Source: Mesostigma viride (Eukaryota > Streptophyta > Mesostigmatophyceae > Mesostigmatales > Mesostigmataceae). From it: 64,000 bases of DNA. Of the stretch, positions 9,891 through 20,775 are shown piece by piece. The position numbers were made by a program, and so were the translations under genes. Below the pieces are notes generated by a model. The model was not told the origin of the DNA and searched no databases. It worked only from the letters and a program-made list of their open reading frames with translations. Numbering within the stretch: the first letter of the stretch is position 1; each line of letters starts with the position of its first letter. Where the stretch lies: NCBI GenBank assembly GCA_009746045.1, contig RPFO01000026.1, positions 2,978,676 through 3,042,675 of the forward strand. Direction: 5' to 3'.

Positions 9891-11230
9891 TGAATATATA
9901 TATTAAAAATATAATTACTTACAGCAGAGTGAAATCACTCAAACCAAAGCAAACGCCCAGCTATAAACCTATGTACAGAGCCATGTCAAAGCTCTATACT
10001 ACGATAAGACCAATGGAAACGCCTAACGGGAGGAACCTAATAGCCCTGCTGCACCGCAAAATCAGCCCGCGTACGGCGGAGCATGATGTCAGCCATGGCC
10101 CGAGTCAGCGCCACCGACAAGCGCTGACGCCAATATGACGTCCAGGTCCGCGCCGACCATGGGGCCCGCTGGCCCTCCAGGTCCAGCCGGTCCTCCCGGA
10201 GCCGGCAACACTCCTTGAAGAAGGCGGAGGTCAGGGGCCCCATGGCCCCAAACTCCTCCAGGACAAAGGGCACCACACGATGGTGCCCGACGTCGCCGTA
10301 GGCCAGGAGCTTGGCCCGCTCCGCCCGGTCCGCCGTGTAACCTGCCGTGCGGGAGGCCCCAGCCACGTCGCTAAGAGCCAAGGGCCGCGCCACCGAAACG
10401 TCAATAAGCAGATGCCGGCCACCCCCCTCAAAGTCCAGCACCACGATGTCAGGCCGGTGGTTGGGGGAATAGAAGGCAGCGCCATCCGCATCCTCGGACC
10501 GGATGTTCGCGTGGGGGAAAACCGACCGAATCATGGCGAGCACCACCGTCAGGAGGACAGTGTGCAAATACAAATACCAATTCTGATTCTGTTGGCCCCC
10601 CATGCAGGCAAGGTAGTGAGTCCCCGTGGGATCCAGCGGCTGCCCACAGCTACCACAAGGCCGCCCGGCCGGAACAAGAGGCTGCGGGGCAAATAGCTGG
10701 TGCCGGAGCGCCACCGAGTAGTGGCTGGGAGCCAAGGCGAATGGGGGGCCATGGGAAGAGCACGAAGGTACGCCGAGCCCACACTCCGCAAGGAAAGCGA
10801 GAACAGCCACGCACGTCCCTGGGCGTTGAGGTCTGCGAAAAGAGCCATCCAATCAGCCGTGTGCAGAATACCCGCGTAGGTTTTCTGGTGTTTATCGATG
10901 ACGCGAGCAGGGAATGCGGCGGGAGATTGAACGGAGGCGACCGAGGGAGTGCCGCGAGGGAGGTGGCGCTGTACCGCCTGAGCGGCACGGACGGGAGAAC
11001 AGGCCTGCTGGATCTCAGCATAGGCCTCCTGGATGGCGGTGACGAAGGGCAAAGGGCTGCTGGGGTCCAGGAGGTCAGGCGCTGCCGTTGCCAAAAGGGG
11101 CAGGAGCCGGCAGCTTTCCGCCCACGACTGAGCGACGGAGCCCAAAAATGCTGCTGGGGCCAGCCGGGCGGCACGAGTCAGACCACAGCCACCCATCCGT
11201 GCAGGCAGGGAGGCAATGCGAATAGCATGT
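9891..11230 (-). mobile_element. RLE-type non-LTR retroelement, longer copy 2
   Basis: Nearly identical to copy 1 for its first ~700 bp and extends further 5'. Going with the minus strand: SLPARMGGCGLTRAARLAPAAF (post-RT region common in marine and algal non-LTR pol), then a CCHC finger CGSCGQPLDPTGTHYLAC (10650-10710), then the PD...D endonuclease core RPDIVVLDF/LLIDVSV. One frameshift is needed near 10740. The RT palm itself is absent. In R2-like elements this domain nicks the target for primed reverse transcription. Confidence 0.75.
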
Positions 11231-11704
11231 GTGTGTGTCTGAATATATATACCAGTAGTGACTGTAGTGTAGATTAGTAAGGCGTAGCCTAGCATGTGGC
11301 CCCCGCGCATGTGCGCCCATAATGGCCCCCATGGATGATGCCTTCAACATTTAGCCACGCTATGTCTATAATGGGACCCCCATGGATGTTGCATTAAGAA
11401 TTTAGCCATGCTATATGCCATGCAGAGAGATGCTCTCTGTTGAGAAGCCATGCCCTCGCCCTTGTATAGCCATGATGATCTTCCCCCCACATGGCATGCT
11501 CCCCCTTATAGCTGGGCATAGCGTGATAGACCGTGAGGGTGCGGGTGCCCTGGTGCACCTATAGAGCAAGGGTAGCTTACATTCCCACCCTTGCATGAAG
11601 TAGCCTACTAGGATGTATTAAAAGCCATACGCCCCTTCTCAGGGATATGTGCTACATTGACTCCCAACGGAGTGATGTTCCTAATTAATTAATTAATTAA
11701 TTCT
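11231..11704 (+). mobile_element. 3' UTR fragment of a non-LTR family with (TTAA)n tail
   Basis: Non-coding. Its distal part (11530-11704) matches the minus strands of 12533-12720 and 25775-25950: a GTGCACC block, TTACATTCCCACC, TTAAAAGCCATA, then the hairpin ACTCCCAACGGAGT (11660-11673) and TTAA repeats. These are three copies of one 3' end. Confidence 0.65.
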
Positions 11705-12294
11705 GCATGACATAGGTTGTCTGCAGGGAAGGCATGATGCCACATGCAGTGCGCGGAGTCGTCGACCGAGTCTCTCGCTCATTGAAAAGATGGACAAGAA
11801 AAAGGGAAGAGGAAAAACAAGAAAGCTACAAACACAAAAAAAAAGGGGAGGGGGGGGGGGAGGGAGAAAGGAGCCTTGCGTGTTCAAACAAGGGTTTAGA
11901 GATGGCCTGTACGGGAGAAGCAAACCTGCTACATAGGCAGGGGGGTGGCCACTCACTGTTGGGCGGGCCAGGAGTTCGAAGAGTGCGCACCCATGGTTCC
12001 GCGGATCATGATGGCACCTGATTAATTAATCACGGCATATGCGCCAGGCACGTGTGCACTTTACCGCTCTTAAGGAATTCGAGCCTGGCTTGGACATGCT
12101 TAAGGGGAGGTGGCACCCCCAAACCCTTAAAATTTTGCATATGCTAACATCACTTGTAATTCATTTGCACAATACTAAATTATGATTGGGGGCACTAAAT
12201 AACATCTCTGGTGAGTTGTCCATGCACTTGTTGGGGGTACTACCCCCATCTATACGCCAATATGGTGCTAGATTAGACCCGTAGGACTGTTCGC
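11705..12294. other. no gene; purine-rich patch
   Basis: Contains an A/G-rich stretch (~11783-11872) with poly-A and poly-G runs. No coding motif. The right half is probably 3' UTR of the element whose tail follows. Confidence 0.4.
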
Positions 12295-12381
12295 ACCCAT
12301 CCATCCATCCATCCATCGGGGTTAATGCTCCGTGACTCCCCGACGGGAGCACGAGTCTAATTAATTAATTAATTAATTAAT
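12295..12381 (+). mobile_element. non-LTR 3' tail, same family as 7818-7894
   Basis: CATC repeats, GGGGTTAATGCTCC, the hairpin at 12332-12352 and (TTAA)n repeat the end of the 6707-7894 element almost base for base (one C/G-type change in the loop). Only the terminal part is present. Confidence 0.8.
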
Positions 12382-12532
12382 GGTGCTATAAATAGAAAAA
12401 GACGCTACATAATTAGGGCTGGGTATGCCCAAGCCAATGCACGCATTTGTTGGAAAAAATTAATGTAGAGTCTATAGTTCCCCGAGTTTGTAGCTTGCCG
12501 AGCTATTTACATCATGCAAATGGCAAAACCCT

Positions 12533-12720
12533 AATTCATTAATTTATCAGCAGGAACATAACTCCGTTGGGAGTATATGTAACACATAGCCCTGAGAAGG
12601 GGCAAATGGCTTTTAATACACTCTTGGCTACTTCCTGCAGGTGGGGGAATGTAAACTGCCACCTACTCTGGGTGCACAAAGTGCACCTGCCCACCACTGT
12701 ATTCAGGCACCTAGCCTAGT
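12533..12720 (-). mobile_element. non-LTR 3' tail, family of 11530-11704, minus strand
   Basis: Reverse-oriented copy: TTAATTTA tail, hairpin at 12561-12574 (ACTCCGTTGGGAGT on the plus strand), then the TGGCTTTTAATAC and GGTGCAC blocks of the family. Confidence 0.7.
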
Positions 12721-12764
12721 AGGGGCACCGACAGAGGGGGAAAGATCAGCATGGCTATACAGAA

Positions 12765-12996
12765 GCTTGTCCAGGCTCACACGCCAGCCCCTGTGGGCAA
12801 GCCACCCCTCCCCAAGAGGAAGGGGCGTTTTGCTGAGTAGTGTAGTTAGGATTTTATAGATCGACTAGATAGCTTTTAGAATTACGTTAGTTCGAATACG
12901 CGGCTTCCTCCACCTCCACCCCCATCAAGGAATATGTGCTACATGATCTCCCCACGGAGGCACGTTATAATTTAATTTAATAATTTAATTTAATAC
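12765..12996 (+). mobile_element. 3' end of the RT element family at 13130-14178
   Basis: Carries the last codons (CCTGTGGGCAAGCC, proline and lysine-rich end), the GAGTAGTGTAGTTAGGATTT block, the CGGCTTCCTCCACC block, a hairpin CTCC-CCAC-GGAG (12948-12959) and an AATTT-repeat tail. It is a severely 5'-truncated sister of the next element. Confidence 0.75.
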
Positions 12997-13129
12997 AGAA
13001 GCTAGGGCATGGCGTCTCAGCAGAGAGTAGCTCTCTGCGTGGGCACAGCATAACTAAATAAATAAAGCTAGGCATCATCTCTTGGACATCCCTCAGGTTA
13101 ACGAGAAAGAGCACGGCGGGGTTAGACCT

Positions 13130-14178
13130 GGTAATACCGCCTTGCCGACCTGATTTATGCAGATGACACCACCCTCATCGAGAGCCCCGAGCACATTCAG
13201 ACCTGGCTGGACTGTCTGGGCCTGGAGGCGCGAGCGGTGGGGTTGGAGATTAGTGTCAAAACTGAGGCGATGGTGATTGGGGCCTCCAGTACACCACCGC
13301 TGCCGCACCTGCTCGACGGGACGGAGGTCCCGTTCCGCGATCGCTTCAAGCTGTTGGGGAGTTGGCTTCCTGACACTGCCGACGATGTGGACACCCGCAT
13401 CGGCCTGGCCTGGGCCAGGCTCCGTTCGCTCAACACCTACTGGCGCTCGAAGGGCCTGGGCGAGCACCGCAATTAAGCGCATGCTCCTCAAGGTCGATCC
13501 TCGTCCTCACGGTGCTCACATATGGCGCCGAGGCGTGGACAATCCCACCCAAACTGGCAGCTAGGCTAAACGGCACGGTTTACAGGATGCTCCGACAGGT
13601 CCTTAACGTAGGGTTTTCCGAGCGCCCGTCATCAGAGTCTTTGTATCATGGCATGCCTTGTATTTCGGACGAGATTAGGCAGCGTAGGATAGCATTTGTA
13701 GGACACCTTGCTCGCACCAGCCAGGTCGACACCGCCCTTGGTCTGGCCGGCCCCCAGCGGCTTGGCCAGCCAGGGCGCCACATTCTGACCTGGCCTGGCC
13801 CCAAGGGCATTCCCAAAAGGGTAGGGAAACCTGTCACGAACTACATCCAGATGTTGCTGGACGACCTAGTGGTCCCAGCCCAGTTTGAGCACCGCATCCA
13901 CTCTCTCTCCCGTCTTTGGACTGCCATGCAGGACAAGACGCAGTGGCAGAAGATTGTCAAGGCGCACAAGCCCGACCCTGTGGGCAAGCCCCCTCCCCCC
14001 AAGCGGAGGAGGCGTTTTGATGAGTAGTGTAGTTAGGATTTTCTAGGCTACTAGATAGCTTAGAGTTAGGATAGTTCGATTACGCGGCTTCCTCCACCCC
14101 ACCCATCCATCATGGAATATGTGCTACATGATCTCCCAACGGAGGCATGTTATAATTTAATTTAATTTAATTTAATTG
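13130..14178 (+). pseudogene. non-LTR reverse transcriptase fragment with 3' UTR and tail
   Basis: Begins at DLIYADDTTLIE (motif C), reads to ~13475 and shifts frame there, then continues LTVLTYGAEAWTIPPKLAARL, QRRIAFVGHLARTSQVDTA and a KPPPPKRRRRFDE end at 14027. The layout matches 6740-7705 closely enough to be a related but distinct family. The 3' UTR holds a hairpin CTCC-CAAC-GGAG (14133-14144) and an (AATTT)n tail. Dead by truncation and frameshift. Confidence 0.75.
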
Positions 14179-14396
14179 AATCATCTCGTGTGTGGCGCAT
14201 CACGGGCACACATGTACATGACTAAGTAATGTTCATGAGTCAGCTGCATGGTATAGTGCATGTAGTAGGCGTGCATGTACAATGCCACGGTCTAACTATT
14301 CTGCACTACTACTGCTGTATTCCCCTAAGCTGGGGCTTCTAGAGTCGCTGGGGCCACGGTGGTCGCGGGGGTCGCGTGCCAGGGCTTGTGGCCGAC

Positions 14397-14672
14397 CTAG
14401 ATGGCCGCCCCGGCCCTTCCAGTACACCGGCTTCCCCGCCGTGGTCTGCCGGAGCTGGAGGTAGGTCGGCCATAGCTCCCGTCGCCGTTGTTGCTGCCGG
14501 CCAGGGTCAAGTCGTTGTCCAGGGTGAAGGGAGTCTTCTCGAGCCGCTTGCGGCGTCTGAGAAAAGAAATCTTGTCCGCCGGGCTCTTGAAGGTGAGAAG
14601 GAACGGGGGCGCCCCTGCCTTAAGTACCCCCGCGCGCGCGGGAAAGGCGGTGGGCGACCAGCTCGATCTCAC
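14397..14672 (-). pseudogene. L1-type ORF1 C-terminal fragment
   Basis: Minus-strand relative of the ORF1 at 8880-9190: PARAGVLKAGAPPFLLTFKS, ADKISFLRRRKRLEKTPF, TLDNDLTLA, then a frame change before the YGRPT / CTG region. The bases after DLTLA show an altered AACAA stretch that breaks the frame. Fragment only. Confidence 0.7.
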
Positions 14673-14882
14673 CGTTTAAGGCCCATGCGACCAAGGATTC
14701 CTCTCTCAAAAGCACATGGGGCCAGTATTTCTAGTTTTGTTAAAATTTAGGGTTTGGCTTTTTGCTAAACCCTTAAAATCATAATTTCTGCTTAATTTCT
14801 TGTTGTTTTGTCATAAACTGTTATGCTAACTATGTGGCAAGGAACGAGGGATTGATATGTGATTGCTTCGCATGCCTAACTC

Positions 14883-15232
14883 ATATATATTAAAAATATA
14901 ATTACTTACAGCAGAGTGAAATCACTCAAACCAAAGCAAACGCCCAGCTATAAACCTATATACAGAGCCATGTCAAAGCTCTATACTACGATAAGACCAA
15001 TGGAAACGCCTAACGGGAGGAACCTAATAGCCCTGCTGCACCGCAAAATCAGCCCGCGTACGGCGGAGCATGATGTCAGCCATGGCCCGAGTCAGCGCCA
15101 CCGACAAGCGCTGACGCCAATATGACGTCCAGGTCCGCGCCGACCATGGGGCCCGCTGGCCCTCCAGGTCCAGCCGGTCCTCCCGGAGCCGGCAACACTC
15201 CTTGAAGAAGGCGGAGGTCAGGGGCCCCATGG
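14883..15232 (-). mobile_element. RLE-type retroelement, short 3' copy 3
   Basis: Matches the first ~345 bp of the copies at 9193 and 9891 (ATATATATTAAAAATATA start, FAVQQGY stop region, LEGQRAPWSARTW). It breaks off at a CCATGG followed by ATATATATGG. It shows that this family inserts next to TA-rich runs. Confidence 0.8.
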
Positions 15233-16256
15233 ATATATATGGATTGCTCCATTCAACACCACGTACACTTACCATCTAGGTTTAATTACATCTCGGCTCA
15301 TGTCGCGTCAAATGTGGGCGAGCTGGCAACTTCTGTTTCGTCGTTCAAATAGTGCTTGATTTGATAGCCAGTGCCGCAATGGGAGTCAGTTATATATATT
15401 ACACATGTAACGCATTATTCATGACTCATGAGCACTTGGCCTAAAAGTAAAAGCAACAAAAATAGTAAAAGCAACAACTTGTCTAACGCTAGCACTGGCG
15501 TCTCAATGATCCACATATGACACGGTGGCACGTGTACATAATGAGAAATAATGTGTGAACATTATTTACAGGCACTTCTTGTGTTCTTAAAAAGATGCTA
15601 ACATGATTGTTAGTGTCGTAGTAGTAGCCTGATGGCAAGATCGCGGCTCCGCGGAAATCACCGGCATACTATGCTTAGTGGCAGCTCGCAACTACACTTC
15701 AGAGGTACATCATGCATAATATAAGCACTGGTGTGATTCATGTTGCCTCCACCATGTGCAGTCATGCGGGCCGCAAGATGTATGCCACATTTACCACCCA
15801 TCACACATTGAGCACACGCCATATGATTTGCACGCATGCAGTCTTTCGCATCAGCCCCACATCATGGCAGCTATACATAGTGTCCAAGCCAACTATCTAG
15901 AGCAACAATTTAATTATTAACTCGTCGTCTGTCCCAACTCAGTCCTCACAGGAGGACTGAGTTGACAATTTTCAACCGCGTGTTGCGACTAGGTGGGGGG
16001 TCCATCCCAAATGTTTTGATGTGGATCGGGGGTGTACTAGATGTCATTTTGTTGGCAAAAATACTGCATATGTGAAAACTTGACCCGAACACCTGAAAAT
16101 TACACGGTCGTTGGGCACCCCTTCGCGAATTTGCATTTTCCGGGATAAGAACGAGTGGGAAAAATTAAATCAAATCCTGGTGCATGCATGAAGAAAAAAT
16201 ATAGGCATGTAAACAATATAGTTCTTGAAACGTGGCAAAAAACACTAGGAGTTAAT
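15233..16256. other. no gene; AT-rich intergenic
   Basis: No coding motif on either strand. The only structure found is the hairpin at 15935-15964. Confidence 0.45.
15935..15964. repeat. perfect 13-bp-stem hairpin
   Basis: CAACTCAGTCCTC at 15935-15947 and its exact complement at 15952-15964 around an ACAG loop. Not followed by a T run, so no terminator claim is made. Confidence 0.85.
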
Positions 16257-16765
16257 TTTACGGGGCGTAAACGCCCCGGTTGAGGTTACCGGGGCGGTTA
16301 CTGGCCAGTAACCATGTACGTTTCAGGTTACCGGCCAGGTTACCGGCCGGTAACCTTAAACGCGACAGACTAAATACCGGCCGGTAATGGTTACCGGGCG
16401 GTAATAGTTACCGGAACGTTTACTGGGCGGTAACTTTTACCGGAGCCGTAACCATGCCCGTAACCTATCTGGGTTACGGTCATGGTTACGGCCCAAGTAG
16501 AAGTTACCGGGCGGTAAACTGGCATGGTTACGGGACCAGTTCTGAGAACCGGGATGGGTTACCGGCATGGTTACGGGACCAGTTCTGATAACCGGGCCTG
16601 GCTACTGGCCTGGTTACGGGTCCGTCAACCGTCCCGTAACCTGCAGTAGTTACGGCCCAGTAGTTGACCCTGGCTACTGCGGTGGTTATGGGGCCGGTTA
16701 TGCCCCAGTAATAATAGTAACCCATGCCTACAACGCAGCCTGTCCGGGTTATGGCCCCGAATTCT
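16257..16765. repeat. dense cluster of GTTACCGG / CCGGTAAC motifs
   Basis: About 500 bp made of variants of GGTTACCGG, CCGGTAAC, GGTTACGG and TACTGGCC in both orientations, many overlapping as short palindromes such as TTACCGGCCGGTAA. Spacing is irregular, so it is not a simple tandem satellite. No coding content. Confidence 0.8.
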
Positions 16766-17495
16766 AAAATGCATTGACCCCGGCTATGGTGAGTGGCTTG
16801 CATGATATGTTGCTTTTCAAGATGCATTTTTGAATTAGGCATTTCATTAAAATGTTTAAGAAGTCATTAATAATCAATTGCACGAATCACTTCCATCCGA
16901 TGTTGTCAACGTGGGCTTCATGATGAAATCGTGGAGATGACGCACATGAAGTTCACGGAACATCTTAGGTAATAAATCAAGCCGTTACGGCAGTAGAACC
17001 TTGGCCGATGAGGGTGGCGTCTTGAAGCTGTTGTCACCCTCAAGTCCGCTCGGCCAGGGGTAATCGCCCATGTTGATTTGAAAGGTACCGCCGTCCATAT
17101 GGCGGCTCCGCTTTTGGTGCGAGTTGACCAACTTCCCGTCTTAATCATTCCGGATTGCCTGCAGTTCATTCCGCCTTTGTCCAAGTAAGACAGCAACTGT
17201 CACGCACTCATAGAAAACGCAAAATGCCCCGAATGCAGTTACGGCCATACGGTAGCGAGGAATAGCAGTTGAAATTTCTAGTACACAGGCAACTAGTAAG
17301 AAAAGGGACGATGCGTGCACCACCACCAATACGTACGTGCATCCCTCTCTTGAAAATGACAGCATCTTCCATGCCGTCCAAGAAAAACGCAACGTATTTA
17401 ACATGAACCCGAATGCAGTTACGGTCGTAGAGTAGTGAGGACTGGCAGCTGAAAGTTCTAGTTGATGGGCTGAGAATAAGGAAAAAAATGATGCG
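16766..17495. other. no gene recognised
   Basis: Open frames on the minus strand at 17141-17500 are short and hydrophobic with no family match. A ~40-bp block around 17228-17270 recurs degenerately near 17411-17450 (GAATGCAGTTACGG). Confidence 0.35.
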
Positions 17496-18530
17496 TGCAC
17501 TCACCTACCCTATTACGTCCCTCCCATGGCGAGGAACCAGCAAAACCACCCACATACCCTGTTGTGTCCCTCCCTTGACAAGGAACAAGCACGTGCACAT
17601 GCCCCACCCCACATGCATGCCTCCCTTGACAAGAATCGAACGGGCACGTGCACCCACCTACCCTATGTGCACCCCTCCTTTGACAAGGAACAAGCACGTG
17701 CACGTGCCTACCCCACATGCATGCCTCCCTTGACAAGAATCGAACGAGCACGTGCACCCACCCACCCTGTGTGCACCCCTCCTTTGACAAGGAACAAGCA
17801 CGTGAACTCACCTACACTACGCGCGTCCCTCCCTTGACAAGGAATAGGCACGTGCACATGCCTACCCCACATCCATGCCTCCCCTGACCAGTAACAAGCA
17901 CGTGCACCCACCTACCCTACGTGCATCCCTCCTGTGACATGGAACAAGCACGTGCACCCACCAACCCTATGTACGTGCCTCTTGACAAGCAACAAGCACG
18001 TGCACCCACCTACCCTAAGTGCCCCCCTCCTTCGACAAGGAACAAGCATGTGCACTCACCTACCGTACGTGAATCCCTCCCTTGGCAAGGACCAAGCACG
18101 TGCACCCACCTACCCGATGTCCGCCCCTCCCTTGATAAGGTACAAGCATGCCCACCCACCTACCCTACCTGCATCCCTCCCTTGACATGGAACAACCATG
18201 TGCACATTCCTACTCCACATGCCCCCCTCCTTTGACAAGGAACAAGCATGTGCACTCATCTACCGCACGTGCATCCCTCCCTTGACAAGGAACAAGCAAG
18301 CCCACCCACCTACCCTACCTGCATCCCTCCCTTGACATGAAACAAGCACGTGCACATGCCTACCCCACATGCATGCCTCCCTTGACAAGAATCGAACGAG
18401 CACGTGCACCCACCCACCCTGTGTGCACCCCTCCTTTGACAAGGAACAAGCACATGAACTCACCTACACTACGTGCGTCCCTCCCTTGACAAGGAATAAG
18501 CACGTGCACATGCCTACCCCACATCCATGC
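17496..18530 (+). repeat. ~50-bp minisatellite with CACGTG core
   Basis: Roughly 20 imperfect units of ~50 bp, each with GCACGTGCAC, CCACCTACCCTA, a TGCATCCCTCCC block and TTGACAAGGAACAA. Each unit carries the palindrome CACGTG. The array is cut by the LTR element at 18531-20543 and continues to ~20775. Open frames through it are repeat artefacts. Confidence 0.9.
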
Positions 18531-19057
18531 TGTCTGAGGTTATGCCCACCTCTTGCCGTGTATTTATGCTAGGTAGTCTAGCCGTGTGCTATTCCAACTT
18601 ATCGCATCACATTTTATATAGTGGCGAGTGAGATATTTAGTGCCGATGGTCCTATTCCGGCACTGAGCGTGCAATATGTGTGGCGATAATTAGAGTGGCC
18701 GTACCTATGTCCACGTCATGATGCGCCTGCACCTGTGCGCAGTACTTTCTAGAATGTGCACCGTATGCATGCATTCGACACCACTAGTGATGCTGACCTG
18801 TCATTTGTGCCAGCCGTTAGATTGTCGCCAAGGGTAGTGCCGACCCCATGCCACCGTGCATGATTTTAGGGTTGGCAACTCCACGAACTCTCTCTCTTTT
18901 TTCCTTGCTAGCAAGTGACAATGTAGCAATTTAGGCTAATGGCTGCCCGATGGCAAGGGCAATGCCATAGCCGTGCTGCCAATATGCGTTAATTAATTCT
19001 AATGAATTACGTCAATTATCATGTTGACCAAGTAACGCATTATACATATTTTAAACA
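18531..19057 (+). repeat. 5' LTR of the non-autonomous element
   Basis: 527 bp, TG...CA ends. Same length and apparently same sequence as 20017-20543. Confidence 0.95.
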
Positions 19058-19072
19058 TGGTATCGGAGGTGA
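19058..19072 (+). promoter_or_regulatory. primer-binding site
   Basis: TGGTATCGGAGG starts at the first base after the LTR. It resembles the plant-type initiator-tRNA-Met site TGGTATCAGAGC, with two differences in 12. Confidence 0.75.
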
Positions 19073-20005
19073 TGGTTCATGGTCTTTCAGCCTTTGCCTG
19101 GCGAGCATTATTTTCTTCCCACCTCGAGGACGAGGTGTGCTTGCATCGCCGGCACTTTCGTTGGAGTTTCGCCTTTGCGCGAGTCTGGCCACGGCCGTTG
19201 TAGTCCGCCAAGCCATTTACGAGGACAGCGCAGCTAGCACTTGGTGCCGCTGGCGTTGCTGCCAGCAGACCTGGATTCGGTGTGTTGCATATATTTGCGT
19301 AAAACAGATTCGTGAGCACACCCGCAGCTGCCAGTGTGCATGGTGTGCAAGCGTTGACGCTGGATGCCTGAAGTCCGTGTTTGGTTCTGGGCGGGGACAG
19401 CCAACTTTTTTATTTTTTTGACGACAGCAAATTGTTTGTTCCGGATGCTGATTCCGCTGCTGGCACAGTGAGCCGTGAGGCTTCGAGCCCATTTTCGCAG
19501 AGTCTACGAGCTGATATCGCCTTGTATGGCAAGCGGCATTGATCCGCTAGACTTTTATACTCGACTTTTTATGTCGAGCGCCCAGTGCCTGCCCGAGAGC
19601 CACGTGCCGTGAGCCCAGTGCCGGGAGAGCCCGTAAGAGCCGCTGAGCCAGGAGCCGCCGAGCCAAGGAGCCTAGAGCCAAGAGCCAGGGGGTGTATGAG
19701 CCGAGCGCCTTTTGTCGAGATTTCGTTGATAATCAGTTTGGATTATTTATGACCTGCCGGCCATTGTTTTTTGTCATAGTTGAGCTAGTCCTTTGTTGGC
19801 CGTTGACCTGAAAGGACCTTCTCCTTGAGGGGGGGTGCCTGATTCCCCATATTTCTTGCTGGTACTGAGTTTGAACCTCCTTATCCCCACCATGGTTAGC
19901 CGTGTAAGGGGGGTATGCCAGGGTGTTTTGTACCCGGCTATCCTACCTAGTTATTGAGGGGGGAGAGGAAGGAGTGTCATGTTTCTTTTGAGCACGCATG
20001 AGCTG

Positions 20006-20016
20006 TGCAAGGGGGG
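20006..20016 (+). promoter_or_regulatory. polypurine tract
   Basis: GCAAGGGGGG directly before the right LTR, the expected plus-strand priming site. Confidence 0.75.
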
Positions 20017-20543
20017 TGTCTGAGGTTATGCCCACCTCTTGCCGTGTATTTATGCTAGGTAGTCTAGCCGTGTGCTATTCCAACTTATCGCATCACATTT
20101 TATATAGTGGCGAGTGAGATATTTAGTGCCGATGGTCCTATTCCGGCACTGAGCGTGCAATATGTGTGGCGATAATTAGAGTGGCCGTACCTATGTCCAC
20201 GTCATGATGCGCCTGCACCTGTGCGCAGTACTTTCTAGAATGTGCACCGTATGCATGCATTCGACACCACTAGTGATGCTGACCTGTCATTTGTGCCAGC
20301 CGTTAGATTGTCGCCAAGGGTAGTGCCGACCCCATGCCACCGTGCATGATTTTAGGGTTGGCAACTCCACGAACTCTCTCTCTTTTTTCCTTGCTAGCAA
20401 GTGACAATGTAGCAATTTAGGCTAATGGCTGCCCGATGGCAAGGGCAATGCCATAGCCGTGCTGCCAATATGCGTTAATTAATTCTAATGAATTACGTCA
20501 ATTATCATGTTGACCAAGTAACGCATTATACATATTTTAAACA
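20017..20543 (+). repeat. 3' LTR of the non-autonomous element
   Basis: 527 bp, matches the 5' LTR; followed by the CATGC target duplication. Confidence 0.95.
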
Positions 20544-20775
20544 CATGCCTCCCCTGACCAGTAACAAGCACGTGCACTCACCTACCCTACGTATGTGCCT
20601 CTTGACAAGGACCAAGCTCGTGCACCCACCTACCATACGTGAATCCCTCCCTTGACAAGGTACACGCATGCCCACCAACCTACCCTACGTGGGCCCCTCC
20701 CTTGATAAGGTACAAGCATGACCAGCCACCTACCCCGCGAGCCTCCCTACTTTGACAAGGAACAAGCATGTGGGC
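20544..20775 (+). repeat. minisatellite, right part
   Basis: Continuation of the 17496-18530 array beyond the LTR element, ending in a degenerate unit (CTTTGACAAGGAACAAGCATG). Confidence 0.85.

Larger units (their letters stand above)
18531..20543 (+). mobile_element. complete non-autonomous LTR retrotransposon (TRIM/LARD-like)
   Basis: Two 527-bp direct repeats (18531-19057, 20017-20543) begin TGTCTGAGG and end TTTTAAACA; by eye they are identical. A perfect 5-bp TSD CATGC flanks the element (18526-18530, 20544-20548). A primer-binding site starts at 19058 and a G-rich polypurine tract precedes the right LTR. The 959-bp interior has no gag or pol, only short frames and a GAGCC-rich stretch (~19600-19690), so it depends on proteins of another element. 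Identical LTRs imply a very recent insertion. Confidence 0.95.

Noticed and set aside
9581-10138. Plus-strand frames over the RLE elements
   Set aside because: The minus strand carries the endonuclease motifs and all three copies end there with the same stop.
15935-15964. Rho-independent terminator
   Set aside because: The hairpin is perfect but lacks a T tract, and the genome is eukaryotic.
19002-19421. 139-aa frame inside the TRIM-like element
   Set aside because: Starts inside the LTR, has no family pattern; such elements are typically non-coding.
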